A stretch of DNA of 64,000 nt from contig NC_080673.1 in assembly GCF_030445035.2 (NCBI RefSeq), positions 191,189,216 through 191,253,215 of the forward strand. Reading direction: 5' to 3'. Positions 12,741 through 24,264 of this stretch are shown here, one piece after another. Each line of letters begins with the position of its first letter. Within the stretch, counting starts at the first letter, position 1. The notes beneath the pieces are model-generated. The model worked only from the letters and a program-made list of their open reading frames with translations, had not been told where the DNA came from and did not search any database. Source of the stretch: Dasypus novemcinctus. Taxonomy: Eukaryota > Chordata > Mammalia > Cingulata > Dasypodidae. The position numbers were made by a program, and so were the translations under genes.

Positions 12741-13390
12741 AATTGGAATACTGTTTTTCAAAATGAAAAAGCAAGTATGACCAATGGAAAGGAGTATGAA
12801 ACAAAGACCACGCATTTATCTTAATTGGTCCCTAAATAGCAAGGCGACCAAAGTCATTAATGCCTCAGACTCCTCAACTGTCAAGTGGGGAAAATCAAAT
12901 TAAATAACAGAGGTGATAACCAAAGGTCAAACTAATGTGTAAGAGAAATTAGGCACAATTCAGCAACAAAGAAAGAGTAGGTGTGTATGTTGGAGGAAGG
13001 AGGGGCTTGTTTTTACAGAAAAGAAAAGGAATAAGGACAAATTAAGCAAAATCCTGGTCCTGTGAAGAAAATCTGTGGGTGATCAGGATAGTCACACACT
13101 AATCCAAACACTGCCACTTGCACACGAAGCAATCATAGCCAAGGCAGTTCTCCCAGTTTTTCTAATCTACAAAAATAAAAAAAGAGGAATGGGATGTCAT
13201 GGTCACTCAGGTCCATTGTTATTAATATTGCTCAAGGTCTTCTGGTGGTAACAGAGACTAACTTGGGTCAGGCAGTAAAAAATTACAAAAAGGATATCTG
13301 GAGCTCTCAGAAACAAAGGTTAGGCTGGAGGATCAGGAAGGTTTGGGTGACTCAAGACGAGAACAGAGAATTAGTACCAGTCCTAGTGGC
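12741..13390. other. Unassigned sequence
   Basis: No gene or clear repeat. A short 'gcctcagactcctcaactgtcaagtgggg' phrase near 12862-12892 recalls a MIR core but is too short to call. An open frame at 13194-13520 runs into the MIR below and is not gene-like. Confidence 0.4.
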
Positions 13391-13394
13391 TGCA

Positions 13395-13640
13395 GTTACA
13401 GTGCACACTGCGCTGAGCATGTACCAAGCATGTTCTAAGACCTTTAGATATTCTAACTTATTTAATTCCCATAGCTATGCTAGAAATTGGGTAATATTAA
13501 TGTCTCCATTTTGGAGATAAGGAAACCAAGTCATAAAGAGGGTCATAACTTGCCCTTGCTGCAGTCACTTCGCTAGCAACGAATTTGCACCCAGGCCCTC
13601 TGACTTCCCAGGCTCTGCTCATAGCTACTCATGGTACTAG
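13395..13640 (+). repeat. MIR SINE
   Basis: The order 'gcatgtaccaagcatgttctaagac', 'aacttatttaattcccatagc', 'ttttggagataaggaaaccaagtc', 'aacttgcccttgctgcagtcac', 'tttgcacccaggccctctgactt' follows the MIR consensus from tRNA-unrelated core to 3' part. Copy is well preserved for a MIR. Confidence 0.85.
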
Positions 13641-14029
13641 ATACTTCTCTGATGGGTGGTCACTCCAGGGCGCCAAGTGACTCCTGCCATTTCCCCTCAT
13701 TTAATTTTACCCAGGATTCAAATCTCAGGAGAGGAAACACAACTGGCATGACTTCGTTTCCCTGTCCAGTCCTTGGCTAAGGAAAAGCATGTCTATTTTC
13801 TGACAGCGTCCCAAAGACAGCACTAGAAAAGAGCAACAGGGGCTCTGTTAAAGGAAATCCAGAAGGCTATGGTTCAAAGCAGAGTCAAATACCTAAAGTC
13901 TCTACTGCCCCATTTCATTTTTTCTTACTCCGCTATGTTGCTTTGATTTTCATAAAATCTCAGAGTCAGACAAGAGCCAATACAGGACACTAATTTATTT
14001 TATCAAAAAAAGAAAGAGAAAGAAAGCTG

Positions 14030-14200
14030 AGGACCATTTCAGAGCAGTGTGCTAACAGCTTTCCATATAAACTCGTTTCATACCTACAATATAATGCGAT
14101 AGGTATTTTACAGATGAGGACATTGTAGCTTAGAAAGATCCAGTGATTTGCCCAAGGTCTCACTGCCAGTAGAGCCAAGATTTAAACCCCATTGTGCCAG
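14030..14200 (+). repeat. MIR SINE
   Basis: Contains 'tattttacagatgaggacattg', 'agtgatttgcccaaggtctcactgccag' and 'gccaagatttaaacccc', the conserved MIR core and 3' order. About 170 bases. Confidence 0.85.
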
Positions 14201-15980
14201 ATGAGAATTTTAGTTTTCATAATTTAGAAGATATTAAGAAACATATTGCTTGACTGGAAACATTGGAGATATGTTTTAGGTATGAACAATTCCAAGTATA
14301 TATGATATGAATAATACACAAATTGTTTTATAATAAAAACAGATTAAAGATTAAACCATGAATGTGAAAATAACTTTAAAGTTAAAAACACTAATTAGAT
14401 GGATATATTATGTTCCCATTAGTGCAAGGATATTAAAATCACACTTTGGTTATAAAACATAGTGACCCAGCAAAGTAATGTAAAAGAATTGCCTTAATAA
14501 TAAAAGCAGCATAACCTGGAACTTTCTTTTAAATAATGCATTTAAAGAATGTGAGAAAAAATTAAGGGGAAAAGGTGCAATATTGATGATACCTTCCAGA
14601 CTCCCTCAAATTAAGTGGGTTGTCCATTCAACTGAACCTTCCATTTCCTTAGCAAGAAAAAGGATCAATCAGTTCCCTTATAGAGAAGTGTTTGCAGGCA
14701 ATAGCAGTGTACTGTTATTTCAAACCACTTTTTTACAATGTAGAGGATGATCATGCAGAGAAATATTTTCTTCTCAAATTATAGGAAAGCAACATCAAAA
14801 TGAAAGTTCCAAATAAATAGACCTATACTCAGTTTCACATATCCACATTTTTGTTTATCTACTTGTGATATGGGGAAGTGCCATGTCTACAATATCTATA
14901 CAACATGCAGAATAGACTTCTAGCCCCAATAGAAACTACAGGTAATCCAGGTTAAGCATTCACTAATTACATGACTCTGGGCAAGGCAGTTGATTTCCCA
15001 TTGCCCTTTGGTCCACCCCCCATTTGGGCACTACACAGAAACTCCCTGAAAACCATATGTGACATCAAAGCCAATATTTTCTGGAGGCCAGCCTTACTGA
15101 CTTCTTTGAAAAGCACTAAATTTAGAAGTAGCGTGCAAATAACATTGCTCAGATTAAACTCGCTTATTAGTGGTCCAGATGATAATCAAAGGCAAACAGA
15201 TGGTCGGTTAATGAATGTTATTGGAAGGAAGGCATCTTTAAATATAGGATTTGTGTGAAAAGTTTGCTTTTCCTTATAAGTTATTTTGATGATTATATTA
15301 GAATGTTGGCGTCTCATTTCAGAAAATAACCTTGTAGAGCCTCACTTAGGCATGTTGAACAAGATCAAAGCTTTGGAGAGCCAAAGGAAGGGTTTCTCCA
15401 AGTCTAATAAGCAAAACTATGCAGTTAAAATGCAGATCAAAAGGCTTAACAGAAAACATATATTTAATTGAGAGCCAGAGTATATATCTTAAGGAACCAG
15501 AGATATCCAGTGTACCTTGCTTTCTGAGAAACCTGACATGTGAAGACAAATATACACCAGTATCAAAAAAGGAATGATTATTTCTTTTACAAAAAGATTT
15601 ATAATAGGATTCCTTTTGGCCCAAACTACCTAACATGTTTAAAATAGGATTTGATTTATTTAGTTTTTTGCAAAAACATGCCATCGTCTTTGCACAGCAA
15701 AAATATGGTTAGTTGTTGCAATTCACTCTCTTCTATACTGAGTACAGAATATGCCTGAAACAGGCAAGAGAGTGTTCCACACGGCTCATGGAGACCCTGA
15801 ACCAGCACCAGCTCGTGTTATTGACATTAACTGATATTAGTAATACAAAGAATTTTTCTTAAATATTTATAAAATTCTAGGTGGCAGGCACTTTTTAGAA
15901 AAGATATTTGTTAAAAATAACACACACATAACAATTTTCCTAGTACAACTGGGGTTGATGGATACACAAATTTCCAAGGT
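14201..15980. other. Unassigned AT-rich sequence
   Basis: No gene, RNA gene or known repeat is supported. Open frames at 14971-15258 (95 codons) and minus 15346-15684 (112 codons) lack any family motif, have no neighbouring splice or promoter evidence, and are best read as chance. Confidence 0.45.
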
Positions 15981-15984
15981 TATT

Positions 15985-16380
15985 TTATCAGTAAGGTCCA
16001 TTCAGGACCCAGAAACCACGCCAGTTATTTGAATAGAGAGAAATGAATATAAGTATTATTAACTAGATATAAAGTTGTTAACTAGGTAACAAAAGATAAA
16101 GAAAGAACTTAAAGCATTGATGTGCTGGTAAGTATTTAACAACTGACTTGGGGGTTGGGAACCTGATTTGTAGCATTTGGCAATTCTCTTGGTATAAGCA
16201 CTTCCACCATGACAAATTTCCAGCTGTGGACGGTTTAACAACTGATTCACAAAATTTCTGATAAATTAACAATTTGCTTTCTCAGTCCAGTGTGGCTGGC
16301 TCCAGCACAGAGGTAGCCACCACAGGAAGCAGCTACCACACCTGGGGCTAAAGAACAGAAGGAAGAGTTTGGAATTATCA
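15985..16380. repeat. Ancient unclassified mammalian repeat(s)
   Basis: 'tccattcaggacccagaaaccac…agttatttgaatagagagaaat' and 'ctggctccagcacagaggtagccaccacagg' look like two ends of one old mammalian repeat. A second unit lies inside (about 16110-16270: 'atttaacaactgac', 'gcaattctcttggtataagcacttccaccatgacaaatttc'). I recall both as widespread but cannot name the families. Confidence 0.4.
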
Positions 16381-16384
16381 AAAC

Positions 16385-17165
16385 TTAGAAGTGGGTCCCT
16401 TATAAAATTCTGGTAATGGATGATGGTGATGGTGGCACAACAATGATTCAGTGAGCAGCACTGAATTACATAGGTGATTGTGGTTAAAAGGGGAAATTCT
16501 AGGCCATCTATACGTTACTAGAATAAAAAGTAAAGAAAAAACATAGGATTGTCCAACACAATGGACCATATTGTAAATGATTGATGATAGTTAATACTAC
16601 AATTATTAAAGTGTTCTTTCATGTGGGGAGCAGATGTGGCTCAACTGATAGAGTAACCGCTGACCATGTAGGAGGTCCAGGGTTTGAACCCCGGGCCTTC
16701 TGGTCCACATGCAGTGCTGCCATACAAAAGGAGTGCCATGCCACACAGAGGTGTCCCCAGCGTAGGGCAGCCCCACGCACAAGGAGTGCACCCTACAAGG
16801 AGAGCTGGCCTGCGCAAAAAAACTCAGCCTGCCCAGGAGAGGCACAGCACACACGGAGAGCTGATGCAGCAAGAAGATGCAACAAAAAAAGAGACACAGA
16901 TTTCCAGTGCTGCCGAGAGTGCAAGTGGACACAGAAAAACACACAGCGAATGGACACAAGAGAGCCGACAATGGGGGGTGGGGGAAGGGAAGAGAAATAA
17001 AATAAATCTATTTTAAAAAAAAGGTCTTTCATGAATTATAACAAATGTACCTCACTAATATAAGGTGCTAATAATAGGATAGTATATAGAAACTTTGTGT
17101 TTTATATATTTTATGCATGATATTTTTGTGAATATACAACTCTAACAAAAAATATTAATAATAAA
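16385..17165 (+). mobile_element. Old LINE-1 3' UTR, split by a DAS-SINE
   Basis: 'gatggtgatggtggcacaac', 'gcactgaattacataggtgattgtggttaaaagggg', 'gttactagaataaaaag' and, after the SINE, 'aacaaatgtacctcactaatataaggtgctaataatagg' are the closing part of an L1M-type 3' UTR. The same order occurs at 18600-18900. It ends in an A-rich stretch near 17150. Confidence 0.75.
16624..17022 (+). mobile_element. Full-length DAS-SINE (long form)
   Basis: A tRNA-Ala-type head (gggagcagatgtggctcaac, then 'gtaggaggtccagggtttgaacccc', which holds a good B box) is followed by a GC-rich body (ggagtgccatgccacacagaggtgtcccc…) and an A-rich tail (aaataaaataaatctatttt). The 11-nt flanks 16613-16623 (gttctttcatg) and 17023-17033 (ggtctttcatg) differ at one base. 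It inserted into an old LINE-1 3' UTR. Overlapping open frames on both strands are by-products of its GC-rich body. Confidence 0.93.
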
Positions 17166-18900
17166 AAAACAGCCTACTCAATGGAAGAAAATATTTGGAA
17201 ATCACATATCTGATAATGATTTAATATCCAGAAAATATAAAGAAATCCTACAACTCAATGATACAGAGACTAACAACCCAATTTAAAAACTGGCAAAAGA
17301 CTTGAATAGACATTTCTCCAAAGAGGATCTACAAATAGCTAAAAAGCACATAAAAAGATGATCAACATCATTAACTATTAGAGAAATGCAAACAATGAGA
17401 TACCATTTCACACCCACTAAGGTGGCTACTATACCGTCTGGTCTATTGGACTTACCCTGACCAGCTAACAGGGAGGAAGAAGGTCAACCACTACACAAGG
17501 GAGCCAAGAGTGCTTACAACTGCAAACAGGAGAATTGCATCCATCATCCATGTGGGATCTAAACCCCCTCTTGATATAGAGAGGGAGTGGACATAGCCAT
17601 CCCAGGTTCATAGACTGGAGGAATAGAGTATGGATTAGAGTGGACTTATTGATATTGGAACTATTGTGATTAGTAATGGAAGAAATTGTAGCATTGATGT
17701 GGAGAAAGTGGTCACAGTAGCTGCTGAGGGTAGGGAGAGAGAAGAAGAGCTATGATGTGGGGGCATTTTCAGGACTCGGAGTTGTCCTGGGTGGGACTAC
17801 AGGGACAGATGCTGGACATCATATGCCCTGCCATGGTCCACTGGGTGGACTGGGGGAGAGTGTAAACTACAATGTAAACCACTATCCATGTGGTACAGCA
17901 GTGCTCCAAAATGTGTTCACCAAATGCAATGAATGTGCCACACTGATGAAAGAGGTTGTTGATGTGGGAGGAGTGGGGTGGGAGGTATATGGGGACCTCA
18001 TATTTTTTTAATGTAACATTTAAAAAGAAAATACAGAAGGAAAAAAAATTTTTTTAATAAAAAACAGAAATTTACAAGTGTAGGAGATGATGTGCAGAAA
18101 TTGGAACACTCCTTCACTGCGGGTGGGAAGGTAAAATGATCAACCGCTGTGGAAGATAGTTTGGCAGTTTCTCAGAAAGCTAAGTGACGAATTACCATAT
18201 GACCTACAAATCCCACTACTACTACGTATATACACAAAAGAATTGAAAGCAGGGACTCAAACAGATATTTGCACACTATATTCATAGCATTATTCACTAT
18301 TGCCAAAAATGGGAGCAACCCAAGTATCCTGCCCATGAATGGATAAACGAAATAAGGTGTATACGTACAATGGAATATTATTCAGGATTAAAAAGGAATG
18401 ACATTCTCATTCATGTGACAATATGCATAAAACTTGAAGACTTCATGTCAAATGAAATAAACCAGACACAAAAGAATAAATATTATATGATCACACTGAT
18501 ATTAAATAATTAGAATGAGTAATCTTCATAGAGTCAGAATCTAGAATATAGGTTACCAAGGGCTAGGTTGGGCATAGGCAATGTGGAGTTGGTGCTGAAA
18601 TTGTATAGAATTTCTGTTAGGGTTGATTGTAAAGTTTTAGAAATGGAGAGTGGTAATGGTAGCACAGCATTGTGAATGACTTTAACAGCCCTGAATTATA
18701 TATGTGAATGTGATTAAAAGAAGAAATTTTAGGTTTATGTATGTTACTACAATAAAAGTTAAATACATATATATGACAGTATAACACAGTGAACACTTTT
18801 GTGAACACTGGCATATAGTTAATAGTACAATTACAAAAATATTTTTTCATTAACTGTAACAAATGTACCACACTAATGCAAGGTGTTAATAATAGGGTGG
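17166..18900 (+). mobile_element. Old LINE-1: ORF2 C-terminal region and 3' UTR, host of two younger LINE-1 insertions
   Basis: ORF2 remains are readable at 17170-17437 (toward 'atggaagaaaatatttggaaatc … gagataccatttcacacccactaaggtggcta'). They resume at 18060-18480 ('ggaacactccttcactgcgggtggg', 'attcatagcattattcactattgcc', 'tacaatggaatattattcagg'). The 3' UTR follows to 18900 and continues at 22218-22300 after the large insertion. A young LINE-1 tail sits at 17438-18050. Divergence and stops mark it as much older than its inserts. Confidence 0.85.
17436..18055 (+). mobile_element. Young LINE-1 3' end, 5' truncated (about 0.6 kb)
   Basis: Matches base for base in order the last ~600 bases of the 3' UTR at 21630-22190: 'tattggacttacc…cagctaac', 'aagaaggtcaaccactacac', 'gaattgcatccatcatccatgtgg', 'ggacctcatatttttttaatgtaacatt'. 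It ends in an A-rich tail and splits the ORF2 of an older LINE-1 in the same orientation. I could not define a clean target duplication. Confidence 0.85.
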
Positions 18901-19382
18901 ATCTTACACCCATAAGATTGGCAGCTATGAAAAAAACAGAAGAATACAACTGCTGGAGAGGATGTGAAGGAAGGGGAACACTCATCCACTGCTGGTGGGA
19001 ATGCAGAAGGATCCAACCATTCTGGAGAACAGTATGGCGGTTTCTCAAAAAACTAGCCATAGATTTGCCATATGACCCAGCAATACCACTGCTGGGAATA
19101 TACCCAGCAGAACTGAAAACAAGAACACAAACCAATATATGTACACCAATGTTCATAGCAGCATTGTTCACTATTGCCAAAAGTTGGAATCAACCCAAAT
19201 GCCCATCAACAGACGAGTGGATCAATAAAATGTGGTATATACACACAATGGAATACTACTCGGCTGTAAGAACAAACACACTACAAACACATGTGATAAC
19301 ATGGATGAATCTTGAGAACCTTATGTTGAGTGAAGCAACCCAGACATTGAAGGACAAATACTACATGACCTCAATGATATGA
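18901..19382 (+). pseudogene. LINE-1 ORF2 C-terminal fragment, frame intact to natural stop
   Basis: About 160 codons of the ORF2 C-terminal domain remain open up to TGA at 19380-19382. The zinc-knuckle-like motif C-x3-C-x7-H-x4-C is intact (CWRGC … HCWWEC). It is followed by 'YDPAIPLLGIYP', 'CTPMFIAALFTIAKSW', 'CPSTDEWINKMWYIHTMEYY' and 'ESTQTLKDKYY'-like ends, all hallmark positions of mammalian L1 ORF2p. The 5' end is an insertion truncation, not a start codon: an in-frame ATG at 18876 lies in the flanking host repeat. Lack of stops or shifts indicates recent origin. No activity is expected, since endonuclease and reverse transcriptase are missing. Confidence 0.92.
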
Positions 19383-22093
19383 AATAAACAAGCTGCCCTA
19401 GATAGCAAGAGACTGAACGATAGGCTTGCAGGAAATCGGAGGGTGGAGGAAGGATATGAGCCGATGTCTGCAGGGGTGGAATTTAAGACGAGATGGTGGT
19501 AAGTATGAACACAAAGAAGAGATAAAAGGGGGGTAAGGGGTTGCCTTTGCTTGGGGCTTTGCGGGTTTGAGGGTGGCTGGGGAGGGACGGATGGGTAACG
19601 TTGCCCAAAAGTGGGGGGAGGGAGGGGTAGCATACGAACCAGGAGAGGGTCAGGTGTTGGTGGAGAGTAAAATGCCGAGAAAATCATATCAAAATATAAT
19701 AAAGAGGGTTACCTGTTTAGAATGCTCGGAGGGGAGGGTCTGATGCAGGACGGGCTCCTGGGGAATGTCTAAATGCTCATTCTGCCAGAGTGGGTGACAC
19801 CATGGGGTAGAAACCCAAGTAGTGAGAGTGGGGGTGGACCCACATCCTGGGGAGGACTAATGCCATCCAATAGAGGGAACTGTATCCCTCGAGAGAAAGG
19901 GTGGCTCCCAGGGCATTGGGGCAGTTGAGCAAGTTAGGCCCTGAACACTATTCCATCTATCTCTGGAAGTGGCTCCTCAGGAAACGGAGGTTGGCTATCA
20001 CTGAGGGCACCAAGGTGGAAGGGAAAATGGACGTTAAATGTGTGGAACCAAAGTAAATGGGGGGTAAGAGAGGAGTTTCTTGAGAGTACACAAAGATGGA
20101 TATAAAACATGTAATATTACACCATAACATATAGGAGATGACAGACTGATAATGTAAACCATAATGTAAAACATAGGATAACTAAAAATGTAAAGAACTG
20201 TGTATCCTAAAGTATGCACCATAATGTAAGCACAGATGTCACCTTGTTAGAAAGCTAATGTCTCAGACTCTGTACATCACTTTAAGTAAATATGATATGA
20301 ATAGGGCGTAAGAGTATCACTGTGGAAGGGAAAAGGTTTTCTGGTGGATGTGTGGGAGTGCTGTATATTATATATATACATTGCTGTGGTCTAGGACTCC
20401 TGTGAAGAAAAGCTGAATAATTAGGGGGGGGGGGAAATAAAAATAAAAAAGAAAAAAATAGGATGTGGAATTTTTTCAAGACAACATTCTTTATCTAAGT
20501 TCTTTATCTAACTTTATCCAAGTTCTTTATCTATCCTTTAAACTCATCGCTATATGCCATTCCCTAGTAAGGGACCATGACATTATATTGGGCTTCAAAT
20601 TTCGGGGAGTTCTGGATCACAGAGTGTTTCAACAATGGCAATGGAGGGATACTGGTATGGGATACCAATAACAGGTGATATATGACTGACAGGGAGCTGT
20701 ACAGAACATATGTCCAGGGTGCATGGTAATGTTTGGATATACTCATAGTGGCAACAATTAAAAACCACAGTAGGGGGGGTCCTGGGTTCCTGGACAGTGG
20801 TGCTCTGTCGTGGTCCCTAGGGGAGCAGCGACAGTCTCCCAGGTACAGTGGTGGGGACCGGGAGGGAGTGAGGGTTCAACAGTGAGCCCCAGATGCTAAT
20901 GACTATGCTTGTGAGCTGATAAACCCAAAATAAGAACAAGGCCTAGAGCAACTTTGTGCCTGGGAATTTCCTTCTGTCAGCCTTCATGTTACTCAAATGT
21001 GGCCAGTCTCGAAGCCAAACTCAGCATGTAAATGCAATGCCTTCCCCCCAGCGCGGGACATGACACCCGGGGATGAGCCTCCCTGGCAACGAGGGACCAC
21101 TATCAACTACCAACTGATGATGCAACTGGAAAATGACCTTATACGGAAGGTTCAATGCGGATCAGCAGAATATCCATGTCTACATAAAATACCATGACTT
21201 TAAAATGCTGTTTGACCTAAAGTAAGGGGGAAATGGAAAGGAGAAATGAGTTTATATGGCTACGAGTTTCTAAAAAAGAGTCTGGAGGCTGGCAGAAGGT
21301 TTGCCCTCATGCACAACTGAGCAGAGTCAGAGAGACAGATAAAGCAGATACAACCCCCAGATATTGGTTCCTTTGAGGGCTAAAGAGACCCATGGAAGTT
21401 ATGGTCATGGCCGATGGGGTTAACTACCAGGGCAGATGGCCCCTCTTTGGAAATGGTGTTTATGTGTGATGAATCTGGACTCAGATGGGATCTCCCTTCA
21501 TAAGACTTTCATGCTAATGTGCTGGAGGTGCAGTTAATGTTGGGGTTTAAGATATATTTAGGGGATTTGAATCTCTGGACTGACAATGTGATAGCCAGAT
21601 CCTGAGCCTCAACAGACTCCAGCACCTACAATCTGATTTATTGGACTTACCACACTCAGCTAAGATGGAGTTGAAGAAGGACAACCACCACACCATGGAG
21701 CCTAGAGTGATTACAACTGAAAATGGGAGGATTGCATCCAGCATCCAGGTGGAATCTGACCCTCCTCTTGACATAGAGGTGCAATGGACACAACCAATCA
21801 ATGTCCACATAGAAGAGGTGGCATTGGATTGGGAAAAGTGGACATAATGGACAAAGGGTATGGGGAAAGGCAGGAAGAGATGAGAGGTGGAGGCGTCTTC
21901 GGGACATGGAGCTGCCCTGGATGGTGCTTCAGAGGTAATCACCGGACATTGTAAATCCTCACAGGGCCCACTTGATGGAATAGAGGAGAGTATGGGCTAT
22001 GATGTGAACCAATGTATATGAGGTGCAGAGGTGCCCAAAGATGTACTTACCAAATCCAATGGATGTGTCATGATGATGGGAACGAGTGTTGTT

Positions 22094-22125
22094 GGGGGGG
22101 GGGGAGAGGGGGGGTGGGGGTGGGG
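22094..22125 (+). other. G-run cluster in LINE-1 3' UTR (potential G-quadruplex)
   Basis: Four runs of 11, 7, 5 and 4 guanines separated by one to three bases lie about 80 bases before the LINE-1 poly(A) tail. The same position in the copies at 30800-30840, 33270-33290 and 49870-49895 is also G-rich. A G-rich polypurine tract in the 3' UTR is a known feature of mammalian L1. Confidence 0.7.
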
Positions 22126-22309
22126 TTGAATGGGACCTCACATATATATTTTTAATGTAATATTATTACAAAGTCAATAAAAAATAAAAAAATTAAAAAA
22201 AAAAAATAATAGGGTGGTATATGGCAACTCTGTATTCTATGCATAAATTTTCTGTAAATCCACAAGTTCTCTAATAAAACATTAGATCAAGCTACATTTA
22301 AAAAAAAAA

Positions 22310-22800
22310 ACTTGGAAGCTTTGAGGCGGAACCCTGCAGAGCTGAAACTTAGAGCTCTGAGGAGGGGTGTGCTGCTCAGCAAAAGCTGGTGAGAAGAATG
22401 GAGAGGAGGCCCCGTGGGTGGGCCTGGCACACAGACCTAGAAGGAGAAGGTTTAGTTGGTGTCCTTGACTCTGAAGTGGGGCGCAATATTTGCAAACATT
22501 GTAGAAACTGCAAACTGGGTTCAACTCCTCCTGTGGGAAGGAACTGCCACTGCTGGGGTGGAAAAGCATTGCTAGGGTACAGCTTACAAGAACAGGAAGC
22601 AGATAAGAAGCCAATAGGAAGCAGACAGGAAGGACTACATCCCTTCTTTCCTCCTCCCCGCGACAACCTCAGCCTCACAGTCTCCACCTACTGCCCCCTA
22701 TAGGAAGAGTAACAGGAAGCCAATAACAAAGTGGAAAGGTGGTTTGCAGAATTCCAGCTCTGGCATTGCAGAGTCGAATCTAGAAAGACAATAGCTTAAT
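22310..22800. other. Unassigned GC-richer block
   Basis: A block richer in G and C than its flanks, with open frames on both strands (22282-22614 and 22389-22703). Phrases like 'caggaagccaataacaaag' and 'aggaagcagataagaagccaatagg' repeat loosely. I see no family motif. It may be a lineage-specific LTR or leader fragment. Confidence 0.35.
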
Positions 22801-22874
22801 AACTAGCACAGTTATAATCAGAAGAATAATCCTTTATAACTCTTCACAATTTACACAGCTCTTAAAAATTCATT

Positions 22875-23110
22875 TGAGGTCATAGCCACCATTTATTACA
22901 ATGTGCCAAGAACCATGATAAAGGTTGTACATGATGTATCTCACTCAGTTTTCACAACAATCTTATGATATGTGTATTATTAACCTCATTTTATATTTGA
23001 AGAAACAGAAGTACAAAAGGTTAGGAGAGTTGCCAAAGATTACACAGACAGATGGTGACTGATGGTTCTCCAACCCAAGGCTTCTGAGTTCATTTCACCA
23101 TGCTGCCAGC
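22875..23110 (+). repeat. MIR SINE
   Basis: 'ccaccatttattacaatgtgcc', 'ctcactcagttttcacaacaatcttatg', 'cattttatatttgaagaaacagaagtac', 'agagttgccaaagattacacag' and 'tctccaacccaaggcttctgagtt' follow the MIR order closely over about 230 bases. Confidence 0.88.
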
Positions 23111-24252
23111 TTGGCGACAGAGCTATCATTTTTAGTTAGGAAAGAAACCAAAATGTCAGCACTGACTTCACTTGAAGTCTACTGAGAAAGAGTTCATATG
23201 TATATCTTTAATGATTATAGCAAAGATCTTAATAATCTTAGCAATTCTTGTTTTCAGTCATTGCTTATAAGAGTCATAGTCATATGCAAAAAAATGCTCT
23301 TATTAAGAGGTCTATCTTTCAAAGTTGGGGTCTGCTGAAAGTAAGAGAAACCCAAAAACAGAGACACAAACAATCCAGGGGTTTCATTTTTCTAATGTGA
23401 GATAAGTCCAGAGTTCAGCAGGCCAAGAATGGTAAAGTGTGATGTTCTCAGGAATCTCAGTTCTTTCCAATTGTCCACTTCATCGTTCTTCCTTTTCAGG
23501 TGTCTACTCTTCTCCTGCTGCCTCGTTGTGGAAAGATTTCTCCTTCACATAAAATATTGAGTCCATATTCTAGCTGAAAACAAGGGAAGAGCAAAGGACA
23601 GCTAACTCTGTCCCTTTTAATGATTGTCTTCCTAAGGTCTTCCAAAGAACATCTGCTCAACCTCACTGTCCAGAACTGTGTCACATGGCTACTCTCAGCT
23701 GAAACAGAGGCTAAGAAATGTCTCTTTTAGGTGGGCATATTGTCACCCTGAGAAAAAGAGGGGTTTGATTAATTTGAAACAAAGGAAGAATGCATATGGG
23801 TTTGACAATTAGTCAACCACAAGAGATAATAAGCATGACTGGTAGGATCACCAGCTTATGTCACCCTCACCTTCTCATCTCTCTTTGTCCCTTCCCATCC
23901 CCTTTGATTTCATTGACTCTGTGACCCAGAACACCCAAGACAGCCTCAGCTAAAAATCCTCCATCCTTTTGTCCCTTTAAACTCCCTTGCACTTGCCAGT
24001 TCACGTGTCCTGACTTTGGTTTGGAAAATATGGTCAATATAAACTGCTTACTTGTTTCCCTTGTATATTCTTCCTTCAGTTCCTGCTAATTTTCATTTCA
24101 GGCATTACTGACCCTGAACCTCACATACCCAGGAAGTCCCCTCGCATTTTTTCTTTTTTCTTTTTGATCATTTTGTCAAACTTCTTTCTTTTCAGTTGTT
24201 CATTATCCTGGTGATTGGAACCCTTGCTAGACCATATTGAATAGAATGTGTC
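23111..24252. other. Unassigned sequence
   Basis: No gene, RNA gene or repeat is supported. 23870-24130 is rich in C and T on the plus strand but without repeat structure that I can identify. Confidence 0.4.
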
Positions 24253-24264
24253 AAGAGGGCATTT

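Larger units (their letters stand above)
18901..22204 (+). mobile_element. Young 5'-truncated LINE-1 with ~2.8-kb 3' UTR
   Basis: A single 3.3-kb insert bounded by a 13-nt direct repeat, aataatagggtgg, at 18888-18900 and 22205-22217, with an A-rich tail before the right copy. The host old LINE-1 3' UTR reads straight through if one copy is removed. Contents are the ORF2 C-terminus (18901-19382) followed by non-coding sequence to 22204. The UTR has an internal G-run plus A-rich stretch (20424-20460) that looks like a former 3' end, then a second UTR block. Near the end lie strong G-runs (22094-22125). Confidence 0.9.

Noticed and set aside
16581..17016. Overlapping open frames of 110-139 codons on both strands
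   Set aside because: They lie wholly in a DAS-SINE with flanking target duplication. The GC-rich SINE body lacks stops by composition.
18617..19180. Minus-strand 187-codon open frame, the longest in the window
   Set aside because: It is antisense to LINE-1 ORF2 and its host repeat and crosses the insertion boundary at 18900/18901, so it cannot be an old gene.
21547..21942. Minus-strand 131-codon open frame
   Set aside because: Antisense to the long LINE-1 3' UTR; other copies of the same UTR do not keep it.
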